This document shows, in pieces, positions 1-7,531 of a stretch of DNA of 42,956 bases (position 1 is its first letter; the number at the start of each line of letters is the position of its first letter). Origin of the DNA: Enterobacteriaceae endosymbiont of Plateumaris sericea (lineage in GTDB: Bacteria > Pseudomonadota > Gammaproteobacteria > Enterobacterales > Enterobacteriaceae); assembly GCF_012562605.1 (NCBI RefSeq), contig NZ_CP046224.1:134252-177207 (forward strand), read 5' to 3'. The notes under the pieces are model-generated. The model saw only the letters and a program-made list of their open reading frames with translations. It did not search any database and was not told where the DNA came from. Both the position numbers and the translations under genes were made by a program.

Positions 1-1776
1 ATCTAATGTTTTTTTAATTGTATATAAATCTAATTGCCAATTTTCCAAACTTTTAATAGCATTATATTTTATACCTAAAATTTTTGCATTAATTTTATAC
101 ATACCATATGTAGGAGGAAAAAATAATATTTTATCATTTTCATAATTACAAAATGTACGAATTAATAATTCTATTCCTTCATCTGCACCACGACTTACTA
201 ATATATTATCAATATTAACACCACAATAATTACTATAATTTTTAATTAATCTTTTTGGTTGAGGTTCTGGATATCTATTAAATGTATTTTTAATAAGTTT
301 TAAAATAGGTGTAATTGGTGATTCATTAGCATTTAATAAAATATGATCAAATCTACTATTATCTAATAATCTTGCTGATTGATAAGGTATTAAATTAATA
401 ATATTTTTTCTAGCTATTTTATTTATATTATTTTTATATTTATTATTATTTTGTTCTAAACAATATTTTTTTTTAATAAATTCACTTCTTAAAGTAACTG
501 CATTTTTATGACCTATTAATTTTTCTGTTTTTGACATAATTTCAACAGTATTAGATATATTTAATAACCCTTGTGGAGTTAATTCTTGAACAGTCATGCG
601 TTTCTGAAAATCAGAAACTCCTAAACTAGAATAAGTTAAAGCATGTCCATATGTTGGCAATACATGATTGGTTCCTGATGCATAATCTCCAACTGATTCT
701 GGAGCCCAATTACCTAAAAATATTGATCCAGCATTTATAATATTGGGTAATATTTTTTCATATTCATGACATTGAATCATTAAATGTTCAGGTGAATATT
801 CATTAGATATCTCTATACATTGATTAATATTTTTTGTAATTATAATATAACTATTACTAAGAGATTTTTTTATTATATTTTTTCTAGGTAAATTTATAAT
901 TTGATTATTAATTCCATTAATTACTTCTTTAGCTATTTTTTCTTCTGGAGTAAGTAAAATAACTTGAGAATCAACTCCATGTTCTGCTTGAGAAATTAAA
1001 TCAGCTATAATAAAATTAGAATAAGCAGATTTATCAGCAATTATCATTAATTCTGATGGACCAGCTGGCATATCTATAGATGTATTTTCAGTATTTTCTT
1101 TTTGATTACTAACTTGTTTTTTAGCTTCAGTAACAAATGAATTTCCTGGACCAAAAATTTTATTTACTTTTGGTACGGAATTTGTTCCAAAAGCCATAGC
1201 TGCAATAGCTTGAGCACCTCCAATTTGAAAAATTTTTTTAATTTTACATAAATCAGCAGTATATAATATTTCATTAGATATAGGTGCTGGAGAGCACATT
1301 ATAATATTTTTACATAATGCTAATTGTGCAGGAATTCCTAACATTAATACTGTAGAAAATAAAGGAGCTGTTCCTCCAGGAACATATAATCCTATAGAAT
1401 TAATAGGACGATAAATTTCCTGACAGTATACTCCAGATGTAGTTTCTATTTTTTTAGTTGTAAATATTTGATATGAATGAAATTTATGTATATTATAAAA
1501 AGCATTATCAATTGCATTTTTAATATCTTTTTTTATATTTAATTTAGCATTATTAATTTTTTCAACAGGAATTTCTAATGTATGGACTTTAATTTTATCA
1601 AATAATAAATTATAATATTCTAAAGCACTATCACCTTCCTGTTTTACTTTTTTTATAATATTTTCTACATCTTTTTTTACATTTTTATCTAAAAAAATTA
1701 CTGGTCTAGTTAATATCTTTTTTTGTTGATTTTTATTACATAAATCCCAATAAATGATATTTTTAAAAAAATTCAT
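1..1776 (-). CDS. hisDC: Fused histidinol dehydrogenase - histidinol-phosphate aminotransferase (HisD-HisC), 3' end outside window
   Basis: One open frame of 592 codons with no stop runs off the window edge. Residues 1-437 match HisD, which oxidises L-histidinol to histidine in two NAD-dependent steps. The zinc ligands Q263, H266, D364 and H423 and the catalytic pair E330-H331 are present, each four above E. coli numbering. From about residue 446 the same frame continues as HisC, the PLP-dependent aminotransferase acting on imidazole-acetol phosphate: ARKNIINLIPYQSAR at 455, LNANESP at 481, SRGADEGIELL at 528. The PLP lysine lies beyond the window. Between the domains is a short Asn/Lys-rich linker. 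HisC has no ATG, GTG or TTG near its expected start; the nearest upstream Met is M414, inside HisD. I see no ribosome site there. In E. coli hisD and hisC are separate overlapping genes. The ATG at 1776 has GGAG just upstream, inside the end of hisG. Confidence 0.93.
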   Translation of the reverse strand, partial: MNFFKNIIYWDLCNKNQQKKILTRPVIFLDKNVKKDVENIIKKVKQEGDSALEYYNLLFDKIKVHTLEIPVEKINNAKLNIKKDIKNAIDNAFYNIHKFHSYQIFTTKKIETTSGVYCQEIYRPINSIGLYVPGGTAPLFSTVLMLGIPAQLALCKNIIMCSPAPISNEILYTADLCKIKKIFQIGGAQAIAAMAFGTNSVPKVNKIFGPGNSFVTEAKKQVSNQKENTENTSIDMPAGPSELMIIADKSAYSNFIIADLISQAEHGVDSQVILLTPEEKIAKEVINGINNQIINLPRKNIIKKSLSNSYIIITKNINQCIEISNEYSPEHLMIQCHEYEKILPNIINAGSIFLGNWAPESVGDYASGTNHVLPTYGHALTYSSLGVSDFQKRMTVQELTPQGLLNISNTVEIMSKTEKLIGHKNAVTLRSEFIKKKYCLEQNNNKYKNNINKIARKNIINLIPYQSARLLDNSRFDHILLNANESPITPILKLIKNTFNRYPEPQPKRLIKNYSNYCGVNIDNILVSRGADEGIELLIRTFCNYENDKILFFPPTYGMYKINAKILGIKYNAIKSLENWQLDLYTIKKTLD

Positions 1777-1778
1777 TT

Positions 1779-2678
1779 TTACTCCATCATTTTTTCAATA
1801 GGTAAAACTAAAATTGAGCTAGCACCAAGTAATTTCAATTTTTCCATAGTTTCCCAAAATAACGTTTCACTACTTACCATATGCATAGCAACTTTATTAT
1901 TTTCTCCAGCTAAAGGTAATATTGTTGGATGTTCTGCTCCTGGTAATAAAGCAATTATTTCTTTTAATTTTTTATTAGGTGCATGTAGCATAATATATTT
2001 TGATTCTCTAGCTTTAATTACTCCTTGAATACGAGATAATAATTTATTAATTAATTTTTGTTTAATATTTATTATATTTCCATAACGTTGTATAAGGCAG
2101 GCTTTAGAAGCATATATTATTTCTACCTCTTTTAAACCATTTGCTTCTAAAGTAGCACCAGTAGAAACTAAATCACATATAGAATCTGCTAAACCTACTC
2201 TCGGAGCTAATTCTACTGAACCATTTAACATACAAGATTTAAATTTTATATTATAATTATCAAGATATCTTTTCAATAAATTTGGATATGATGTAGCAAT
2301 ACGTGTATTTTGTAAATATTTAATACCTGTATAATTTTCATCAATAGGTATTGCAATTGATAATCTACAAATGCCAAAATCTAATCTACGTAATGTTAAA
2401 TAATAAGCATTATCTCCTTTAGAATAACGAGTTAAAACTTCTTCTTCTAAAACATTTTCTCCGATAATTCCTAAATCTACAACTCTTTCCATTATTAACC
2501 CTGGTATATCATCATCACGTACCATTAAGATATCAATCGGCATATTTTCTGCAAAAGCTATTAACCGTTGTTGTTGTAAATTAACTTTAATACCACATTT
2601 TTTTAATAATTCACGAGAATCATCACTTAAACGACCAGATTTTTGCATAGCTATGCGTAACCGATTGTTATCTAACAT
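1779..2678 (-). CDS. hisG: ATP phosphoribosyltransferase HisG
   Basis: HisG makes phosphoribosyl-ATP from ATP and PRPP, the committed step of histidine synthesis. The protein has 299 residues, exactly the E. coli length, and is collinear throughout: [15 protein letters not shown] near the N-terminus, [20 protein letters not shown] in the catalytic domain, [13 protein letters not shown] in the PRPP-binding region, and a C-terminal regulatory domain ending [11 protein letters not shown]. This is the long, histidine-inhibited form that needs no HisZ. The start at 2678 is supported by AGGA about nine bases upstream. It is the first gene of a leftward his operon and ends two bases before hisDC. 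I found no leader peptide with a histidine run in the 186 bases upstream, so the classical his attenuator appears to be absent. Confidence 0.98.
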   Translation of the reverse strand: MLDNNRLRIAMQKSGRLSDDSRELLKKCGIKVNLQQQRLIAFAENMPIDILMVRDDDIPGLIMERVVDLGIIGENVLEEEVLTRYSKGDNAYYLTLRRLDFGICRLSIAIPIDENYTGIKYLQNTRIATSYPNLLKRYLDNYNIKFKSCMLNGSVELAPRVGLADSICDLVSTGATLEANGLKEVEIIYASKACLIQRYGNIINIKQKLINKLLSRIQGVIKARESKYIMLHAPNKKLKEIIALLPGAEHPTILPLAGENNKVAMHMVSSETLFWETMEKLKLLGASSILVLPIEKMME

Positions 2679-2864
2679 GATTTATCGTCCTTTTATTTTT
2701 ATTTATAATGTTTTAAATTCGTCTGTTTATATTAAATATATCAGGTATTTATTATAAAAATAAAAATTTATTTAAAATATATTATGAATATTTATACCAA
2801 AATTATAAATAACAATATTTAAATATATTTAACTTAAATTAAACAAATTATTAAAAAATAACAA
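2679..2864. other. Spacer between rnhA and hisG
   Basis: This AT-rich spacer of 186 bases must hold the hisG promoter (leftward) and the end of the rnhA transcript. I see TATAAT-like strings but no convincing -35 element, no his leader peptide and no strong hairpin. Confidence 0.5.
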
Positions 2865-3359
2865 CTATTTTTTAAAAGAATTTTTTTCTTTTTTTATTAT
2901 ATTAATATATCCAATATCTTGATAATTAGGATTTTTAGCAGAAAAACGAGCTAATTGGTCACATTTTTCATTTTCAATGTTTCCAGTATGTCCTTTAATC
3001 CAATACCAATGAATATCATGATTAATTAATGCTAAATCTAATCTTTTCCATAAATCAATATTTTTTACCGGTTTTTTATTAGAACACATCCATCCATATT
3101 TTTTCCATTTATGTATCCAAGTAGTTATACCTTTTTTTAAGTATTTACTATCAGTAATAATATTTATATTAAAATATTCTTTTAAAGATTCTAATGCTAT
3201 AATGGAAGCCATTAATTCCATTCTATTATTTGTAGTAAAAAAAAAACCTTGCGTAAAAATTTTTTCATGGGAATAATACTTTATTATAGCAGCATATCCT
3301 CCAGGTCCTGGATTATAAAGACAAGAACCATCAGTAAAAATTTTTATATTTTTGTACAT
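2865..3359 (-). CDS. rnhA: Ribonuclease HI
   Basis: RNase HI cuts the RNA strand of RNA-DNA hybrids, removing R-loops and primer remnants. At 164 residues it is slightly longer than the 155 of E. coli. The acidic active-site residues fall at exactly the E. coli positions: D10 (FTDGSC), E48 (NNRMELM), D70 (IITDSKY) and D134, with the catalytic-loop histidine H124 (IKGHTG). The Lys/Trp-rich handle ([10 protein letters not shown]) is kept. The extra C-terminal residues are lysine-rich and look like an AT-drift extension. It is divergent from dnaQ with 47 bases between starts, the ancestral enterobacterial arrangement. Identification is secure. Confidence 0.98.
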   Translation of the reverse strand: MYKNIKIFTDGSCLYNPGPGGYAAIIKYYSHEKIFTQGFFFTTNNRMELMASIIALESLKEYFNINIITDSKYLKKGITTWIHKWKKYGWMCSNKKPVKNIDLWKRLDLALINHDIHWYWIKGHTGNIENEKCDQLARFSAKNPNYQDIGYINIIKKEKNSFKK

Positions 3360-3406
3360 ATATTAATTCTCTATATAAATTTATAAATATATATTAAAAA
3401 CAAATT

Positions 3407-4129
3407 ATGAATAAATTAAATTTTCGTCAAATAGTTTTAGATACAGAAACAACAGGAATAAATTCTTCTCCTCCTTATTATAAAGGACATCGTATTATAG
3501 AAATAGGTGGAGTAGAAATAATAAATCGTCGTGTTACAGGAAATAATTTCCATGTATATATTAATCCTAAAAAAACAATAAGTTTAGAAGCATTAAATAT
3601 TCATGGTATTACTAATAAATTTTTATGTGATAAACCTACATTTAGTCAAATTATAAATGATTTTTTAAATTATATAAATAATTCTGAATTAATTATTCAT
3701 AATGCTCAATTTGATATTGATTTTATCAATTATGAATTATCTCTATTAAAAAAAAATATACCTAACATTGAAAAAAATTGTTCTATAATAGATACATTAA
3801 AAATATCTCGTAAATTATTTCCAGGAAAACGTAATTCTTTAAATTCATTATGTTCACGTTTTAATATTGATAAAAGTAATCGTACTATGCATGGAGCTTT
3901 ATTAGATGCCAAACTTTTAGCTAATGTTTTTTTATCTATGACTAGTATTCAAAATTCATTTATATTAGAATTTTCAAAAAAGAATATGGTAGATAAAAAT
4001 GATATTTTAAAAAAAAAAATAATAAAGAAAAAATTATTAGTATTATATCCTTCTAAAGAAGAATATGAATCACATTATTTAAAATTAGATATTATTAAAA
4101 AAAAATGTGGTTTTCATTTATGGAATTAA
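3407..4129 (+). CDS. dnaQ: DNA polymerase III epsilon subunit (3'-5' proofreading exonuclease)
   Basis: DnaQ is the proofreading exonuclease of the replicative polymerase core. It has 240 residues against 243 in E. coli. All catalytic residues keep E. coli numbering: D12 and E14 (LDTETTG), D103 (QFDIDF), H162 and D167 (MHGALLDA). The C-terminal tail that contacts the polymerase alpha subunit is shorter and lysine-rich but still ends in a recognisable KKCGFHLWN. Proofreading therefore looks intact, which matters because MutS elsewhere in the window looks weakened. There is no clear Shine-Dalgarno motif before the ATG. The gene lies divergent from rnhA and upstream of tRNA-Asp, as in E. coli, where dnaQ is followed by aspV. 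Confidence 0.98.
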   Translation: MNKLNFRQIVLDTETTGINSSPPYYKGHRIIEIGGVEIINRRVTGNNFHVYINPKKTISLEALNIHGITNKFLCDKPTFSQIINDFLNYINNSELIIHNAQFDIDFINYELSLLKKNIPNIEKNCSIIDTLKISRKLFPGKRNSLNSLCSRFNIDKSNRTMHGALLDAKLLANVFLSMTSIQNSFILEFSKKNMVDKNDILKKKIIKKKLLVLYPSKEEYESHYLKLDIIKKKCGFHLWN

Positions 4130-4152
4130 TTAAAAAAATTTAAATAAAAGTA

Positions 4153-4180
4153 TTGACGATATTAACATATAATTTATAAT
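4153..4180 (+). promoter_or_regulatory. Sigma-70 promoter of tRNA-Asp
   Basis: TTGACG at 4153-4158 and TATAAT at 4175-4180 are separated by 16 bases, a near-consensus pair placed about 15 bases before the tRNA. It is among the best promoters visible in the window, so the tRNA is probably transcribed independently of dnaQ. Confidence 0.8.
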
Positions 4181-4194
4181 ATAATTATATTATA

Positions 4195-4268
4195 GGTGCG
4201 ATAGTTCAGTTGGTTAGAATACCGGCCTGTCACGTCGGGGGTCACGGGTTCAAGTCCCGTTCGCACCG
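4195..4268 (+). tRNA. tRNA-Asp (anticodon GTC)
   Basis: This is a 74-base cloverleaf closely matching E. coli tRNA-Asp. The acceptor arm GGTGCGA pairs with TCGCACC, the anticodon GTC is at 4229-4231 in a CCGGC/GTCGG stem, the T arm carries GGTTCAAGTCC, and the discriminator base is G. The 3' CCA is not encoded (the next bases are TGA), so CCA must be added by a tRNA nucleotidyltransferase, unlike tRNA-Asn later in the window. Its place after dnaQ matches aspV in E. coli. Confidence 0.97.
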
Positions 4269-4279
4269 TGATAAAAACT

Positions 4280-4307
4280 AAAATAATATTTTTCATAATA
4301 TTATTTT
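4280..4307. terminator. AT-only stem-loop between tRNA-Asp and mscS
   Basis: AAAATAATATT at 4280-4290 and AATATTATTTT at 4297-4307 form a perfect 11-bp stem with a 6-base loop. It lies just after tRNA-Asp and overlaps the mscS stop codon on the other strand, so it could end transcription from both sides. There is no GC core, so terminator function is inferred from position and symmetry. Confidence 0.55.
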
Positions 4308-5082
4308 AATTATTATTAATCCATAATACACAGGAATTTTTATATAATTCTAAATTATGTTTAATAATATTCGTTAAATCAGAACATATTTCTTTTTTAT
4401 AAAGAAAATTACTAATCCAAAAAAAAACTGTAAGATTTATTGAAATATTATTAATTTCATCTATAATAACAATTATTTTAGAATTTTTAATTATTCTTTG
4501 ATCTAAATAGATTGTATCCAATAATATTTTTTTTATCATATTTAAATCTTCACTAATTAATAATCGAGAAAGTCCTAAAGTAATTTTATTACGATATTCA
4601 TGACATTGAGAAAGATTAGTAATATTATCTGCTAATATTTTACCATTAGGTATTAATGTAATAATACCATCAAATGTTTTTAACTGAGTAGAAAAAATTT
4701 CTACTTTAGTTACTTGACCACTAATATTACAAACATTTATATAATCACCTATTTCAAATATACGAAAAGTAATAATTAATAATCCAGATGCTAAATTTGA
4801 TAATGCACTTTGCCAAGCTAAACCAATAACAATACTTATTGTACCAAAAGCAGCAATTATTGATGCTGTATGTACACCTATATTACTTAATAGACTAACT
4901 ATAGTAAAAATTACAATAAGATACTTTAAAATATTTGAAATAAATCCTATAGCAATAGGATCTATTTTTTTTACAATAAAAATATTATATATAATTTTTG
5001 CAAGTAAACGAATTATTAATAATTCAGTTAATAAAATACAACTTGATGTTAGTATATGTAATAATTGATAAGAAATAAACAT
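4306..5082 (-). CDS. mscS: Small-conductance mechanosensitive channel MscS
   Basis: MscS is an inner-membrane channel that opens under membrane tension to release solutes during osmotic downshock. The 258-residue protein is shorter than the 286 of E. coli, mainly by loss of N-terminal residues before TM1 and of the C-terminal tail. TM1 and TM2 occupy roughly residues 5-75. The pore helix TM3 and its continuation are recognisable (IGLAWQSALSNLASGLLI), followed by the beta domain (LIPNGKILADNITNLS). At the TM3 kink the family glycine (G113 in E. coli, LQG) is serine (WQS), and L111 is tryptophan. The gene follows fbaA on the same strand after 114 bases, as in the E. coli pgk-fbaA-mscS cluster. 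Function is probably kept, but gating may differ. Confidence 0.92.
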   Translation of the reverse strand: MFISYQLLHILTSSCILLTELLIIRLLAKIIYNIFIVKKIDPIAIGFISNILKYLIVIFTIVSLLSNIGVHTASIIAAFGTISIVIGLAWQSALSNLASGLLIITFRIFEIGDYINVCNISGQVTKVEIFSTQLKTFDGIITLIPNGKILADNITNLSQCHEYRNKITLGLSRLLISEDLNMIKKILLDTIYLDQRIIKNSKIIVIIDEINNISINLTVFFWISNFLYKKEICSDLTNIIKHNLELYKNSCVLWINNN

Positions 5083-5125
5083 TTTATTATATATAATCCT
5101 ATTTACATTAAAAATAATAATTTAT

Positions 5126-5155
5126 TTATTATTATATATATATATATAATAATAA
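5126..5155. terminator. Perfect 30-bp AT palindrome downstream of fbaA
   Basis: Fifteen-base arms centred between 5140 and 5141 are perfectly complementary. The core is a TA dinucleotide run flanked by TTATTATTA / TAATAATAA. It sits after the fbaA stop on the fbaA strand and before mscS, so it may be a terminator or attenuator in the tktA-pgk-fbaA-mscS transcript, or a cruciform-forming site. Confidence 0.45.
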
Positions 5156-5164
5156 GATATTATT

Positions 5165-5182
5165 ATTGTTATATATAACAAT
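5165..5182. repeat. Perfect 18-bp palindrome next to the fbaA stop
   Basis: ATTGTTATA followed by TATAACAAT is perfectly self-complementary with no spacer and contains one GC pair per arm. It is the first of two tandem palindromes between fbaA and mscS. Confidence 0.45.
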
Positions 5183-5196
5183 TATAAAGAAATATA

Positions 5197-6276
5197 TTAT
5201 AATATATTTATAGCATTTAATTCTTGAAAAGTTTTTTCTAATCTTTTTCCCATTGATATTTGAGATGCTCTAATCCATGATCTTGGATCATAATATTTTT
5301 TATTTGGTTTATTTAAACCTTCTGGATTACCTAATTGTGTTTGTAAATATTTTTTATGTTCTTTATAAAAGTTTAATATTCCTTCCCAACTTGCCCATTG
5401 AGTATCTGTATCAATATTCATTTTAACTACACCATAATTTATAGATTCTTTAATTTCTTTTTCAGACGACCCTGAACCTCCATGAAAAACAAAATTTATA
5501 GGATTATGAATTAAATTATGTTTTTTACTTATAAAATTTTGTGAATATTTTAAAATTTTAGGTAATAATTTTACATTTCCTGATTTATATACACCATGTA
5601 CATTACCAAATGAAGCAGCAATTATAAATTGAGAACTAATAGAATTTAACTTTTCATAAGCATAATTAACATCTTTAGGATCAGTATATAATGATTTTTT
5701 TTCTAAATTACTATTATCTAAACCGTCTTCTTCTCCTCCTGTACATCCTAATTCTATCTCTAATGTTATATTCATTTTAGACATTCTTTTAAAATATTTA
5801 CTACATATATCAATATTATCTTGTATAGAATTTTTTGATAAATCAATCATATGAGAAGAAAATAAAGGCTTGCCATTTAATAAATAAAATTTTTCATTTT
5901 CATCTAATAATCCATCTATCCAAGATAAAGTTTTTTTAGAACAATGATCTGTATGTAATATTACTGGTATTCCATAATATTGAGCAATTTTATGTACATG
6001 ATGTGCTCCAGATATTGCTCCTATAATAGATGCTAATGGAGAATTTTGAATTTGTAATTTTTTACCTGCAATAAAAGAAGCACCACCAATAGAAAATTGA
6101 ATAATTACTGGAGATTTAACTTTAGCTGCTGTTTCTAAAACTATATTGATAGAATCAGTACCTATACAATTTATTGCAGGTAAAGCAAATTTATTTTCTT
6201 TTGCTATTTTAAATATAGTTTGTACATCATGACTAACAACAACACCTGGTTTTACATAATTTAAAATTTTAGACAT
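5197..6276 (-). CDS. fbaA: Fructose-bisphosphate aldolase, class II
   Basis: FbaA reversibly splits fructose 1,6-bisphosphate into dihydroxyacetone phosphate and glyceraldehyde 3-phosphate using zinc. It has 359 residues, the same length as E. coli FbaA. The catalytic aspartate and a zinc histidine are in HTDHCSKKTL (D110, H111). The second zinc-site segment ELGCTGGEEDG, the FGNVHGVYK histidine and the FHGGSGSSEKEI phosphate-binding segment are all present. It lies 31 bases after pgk on the same strand, in the ancestral pgk-fbaA order, so the two are almost certainly co-transcribed with tktA. Confidence 0.98.
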   Translation of the reverse strand: MSKILNYVKPGVVVSHDVQTIFKIAKENKFALPAINCIGTDSINIVLETAAKVKSPVIIQFSIGGASFIAGKKLQIQNSPLASIIGAISGAHHVHKIAQYYGIPVILHTDHCSKKTLSWIDGLLDENEKFYLLNGKPLFSSHMIDLSKNSIQDNIDICSKYFKRMSKMNITLEIELGCTGGEEDGLDNSNLEKKSLYTDPKDVNYAYEKLNSISSQFIIAASFGNVHGVYKSGNVKLLPKILKYSQNFISKKHNLIHNPINFVFHGGSGSSEKEIKESINYGVVKMNIDTDTQWASWEGILNFYKEHKKYLQTQLGNPEGLNKPNKKYYDPRSWIRASQISMGKRLEKTFQELNAINIL

Positions 6277-6307
6277 ATCATTACTTTGCCTTATTATTGA
6301 TGAATAT

Positions 6308-7510
6308 CTAATAATGATTATTTAAATCATCATAATAGATAGAATTAATATTCTGATATTTTTTTAATATAGATACGCAAGGTAATTTTTTACCTTCTAC
6401 AAAATTTAAAAATGATCCGCCTCCTGTGGAAATATAGGAAATTTTATTAAATAAATTAAATAATTCTATTGCAGCTAATGTATCTCCACCTCCTGCAATA
6501 GAAAATGCATCACTATTAGCAATAGTATAAGCTATAGTTTTAGTTCCTTCATTAAAATTTGTTAATTCAAAAACTCCTACAGGTCCATTCCATAATATTG
6601 TTTTTGCTGTATTTAAAATATCTACTATAATTTTTATAGTATTTTTACCAATATCCATGATTTTTTCATTCAATAATATATTATTAATTTTTTTTGTTTT
6701 AACTAATGTGTTATTTGAAAATGATGTACCTACTTTACAATCTATAGGAATAATAATATTATTATATTCTTCTTTTAATTTTTTTGCTAAAATTAAAGCA
6801 TTTGGTTCATATAATGATTGACCAATATTATTATTTATTGCTAAAAATGTATTAGCAATACCACCTCCAACAATAATTTTATCTGATAATTTAGCTAATT
6901 TATTTAATACATTAAATTTAGTTGAAATTTTTGATCCACCTACAATAGAAATAATAGGATGTTTAGGTTTTTTAAAAATTTTATTTAAATTATTTAATTC
7001 ATTTATTAATAATAAACCTGCACAAGATTTATTTGCATATTTTATTACTCCATAAGTAGAAGAATGTTTTCGATGTGATGTTGCAAATGCATCCATTACA
7101 AATATGTCACATAATGAAGCATATTTTTTAGATAATTCTTCATTATTATTTTTTTCACCTATATTAAAACGAACATTTTCTAACATTATTATTTCATTTT
7201 TTTGAATATTTAATTTATTTAAATAGTTTTTTTGTAAGGTTACTTTATAATTTAAAATATTTTCCAAATATTGACTAATATTTTTTAAAGAAAATATGTG
7301 ATTATATAATCCTTCTATAGGACGTCCTAAATGAGAAGCTATAATAATTTTAGCTCCTTTATTTATAGCATATTTTATAGTTGGTAATGATAAACGAATT
7401 CTAATATCAGAAATTATATTTCCCTTACAATCTATAGGAACATTAAGATCAGATCTAATTAATAATATTTTATTTGTAATATTAATATCTAAAATACTTA
7501 ATATAGACAT
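6308..7510 (-). CDS. pgk: Phosphoglycerate kinase
   Basis: Pgk transfers phosphate from 1,3-bisphosphoglycerate to ADP, a substrate-level ATP step of glycolysis. It has 400 residues against 387 in E. coli; the extra length is mostly short Asn/Lys-rich loop insertions and a C-terminal tail. Family landmarks run in order: RSDLNVPI near the N-terminus, SHLGRPIEG, MLENVRFNIGEK, the hinge-side VGGSKISTK, the NGPVGVFE segment and the nucleotide-site AGGGDTLAAIE, then STGGGSFLNFVEG. It is placed 21 bases after tktA and 31 before fbaA. The epd gene found between tktA and pgk in E. coli is gone. Confidence 0.97.
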   Translation of the reverse strand: MSILSILDINITNKILLIRSDLNVPIDCKGNIISDIRIRLSLPTIKYAINKGAKIIIASHLGRPIEGLYNHIFSLKNISQYLENILNYKVTLQKNYLNKLNIQKNEIIMLENVRFNIGEKNNNEELSKKYASLCDIFVMDAFATSHRKHSSTYGVIKYANKSCAGLLLINELNNLNKIFKKPKHPIISIVGGSKISTKFNVLNKLAKLSDKIIVGGGIANTFLAINNNIGQSLYEPNALILAKKLKEEYNNIIIPIDCKVGTSFSNNTLVKTKKINNILLNEKIMDIGKNTIKIIVDILNTAKTILWNGPVGVFELTNFNEGTKTIAYTIANSDAFSIAGGGDTLAAIELFNLFNKISYISTGGGSFLNFVEGKKLPCVSILKKYQNINSIYYDDLNNHY

Positions 7511-7531
7511 ATTTTAAAATCCTTTACTTAA

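Noticed and set aside
3730..3912. Open frame antisense to dnaQ (60 codons)
   Set aside because: It lies wholly inside dnaQ on the opposite strand, has no family match and reflects low stop density in the shadow frame.
5126..5155. TA microsatellite as a CRISPR-like or mobile-element end
   Set aside because: It is a single palindrome with a TA core, with no repeat-spacer pattern, no direct repeats and no transposase nearby.
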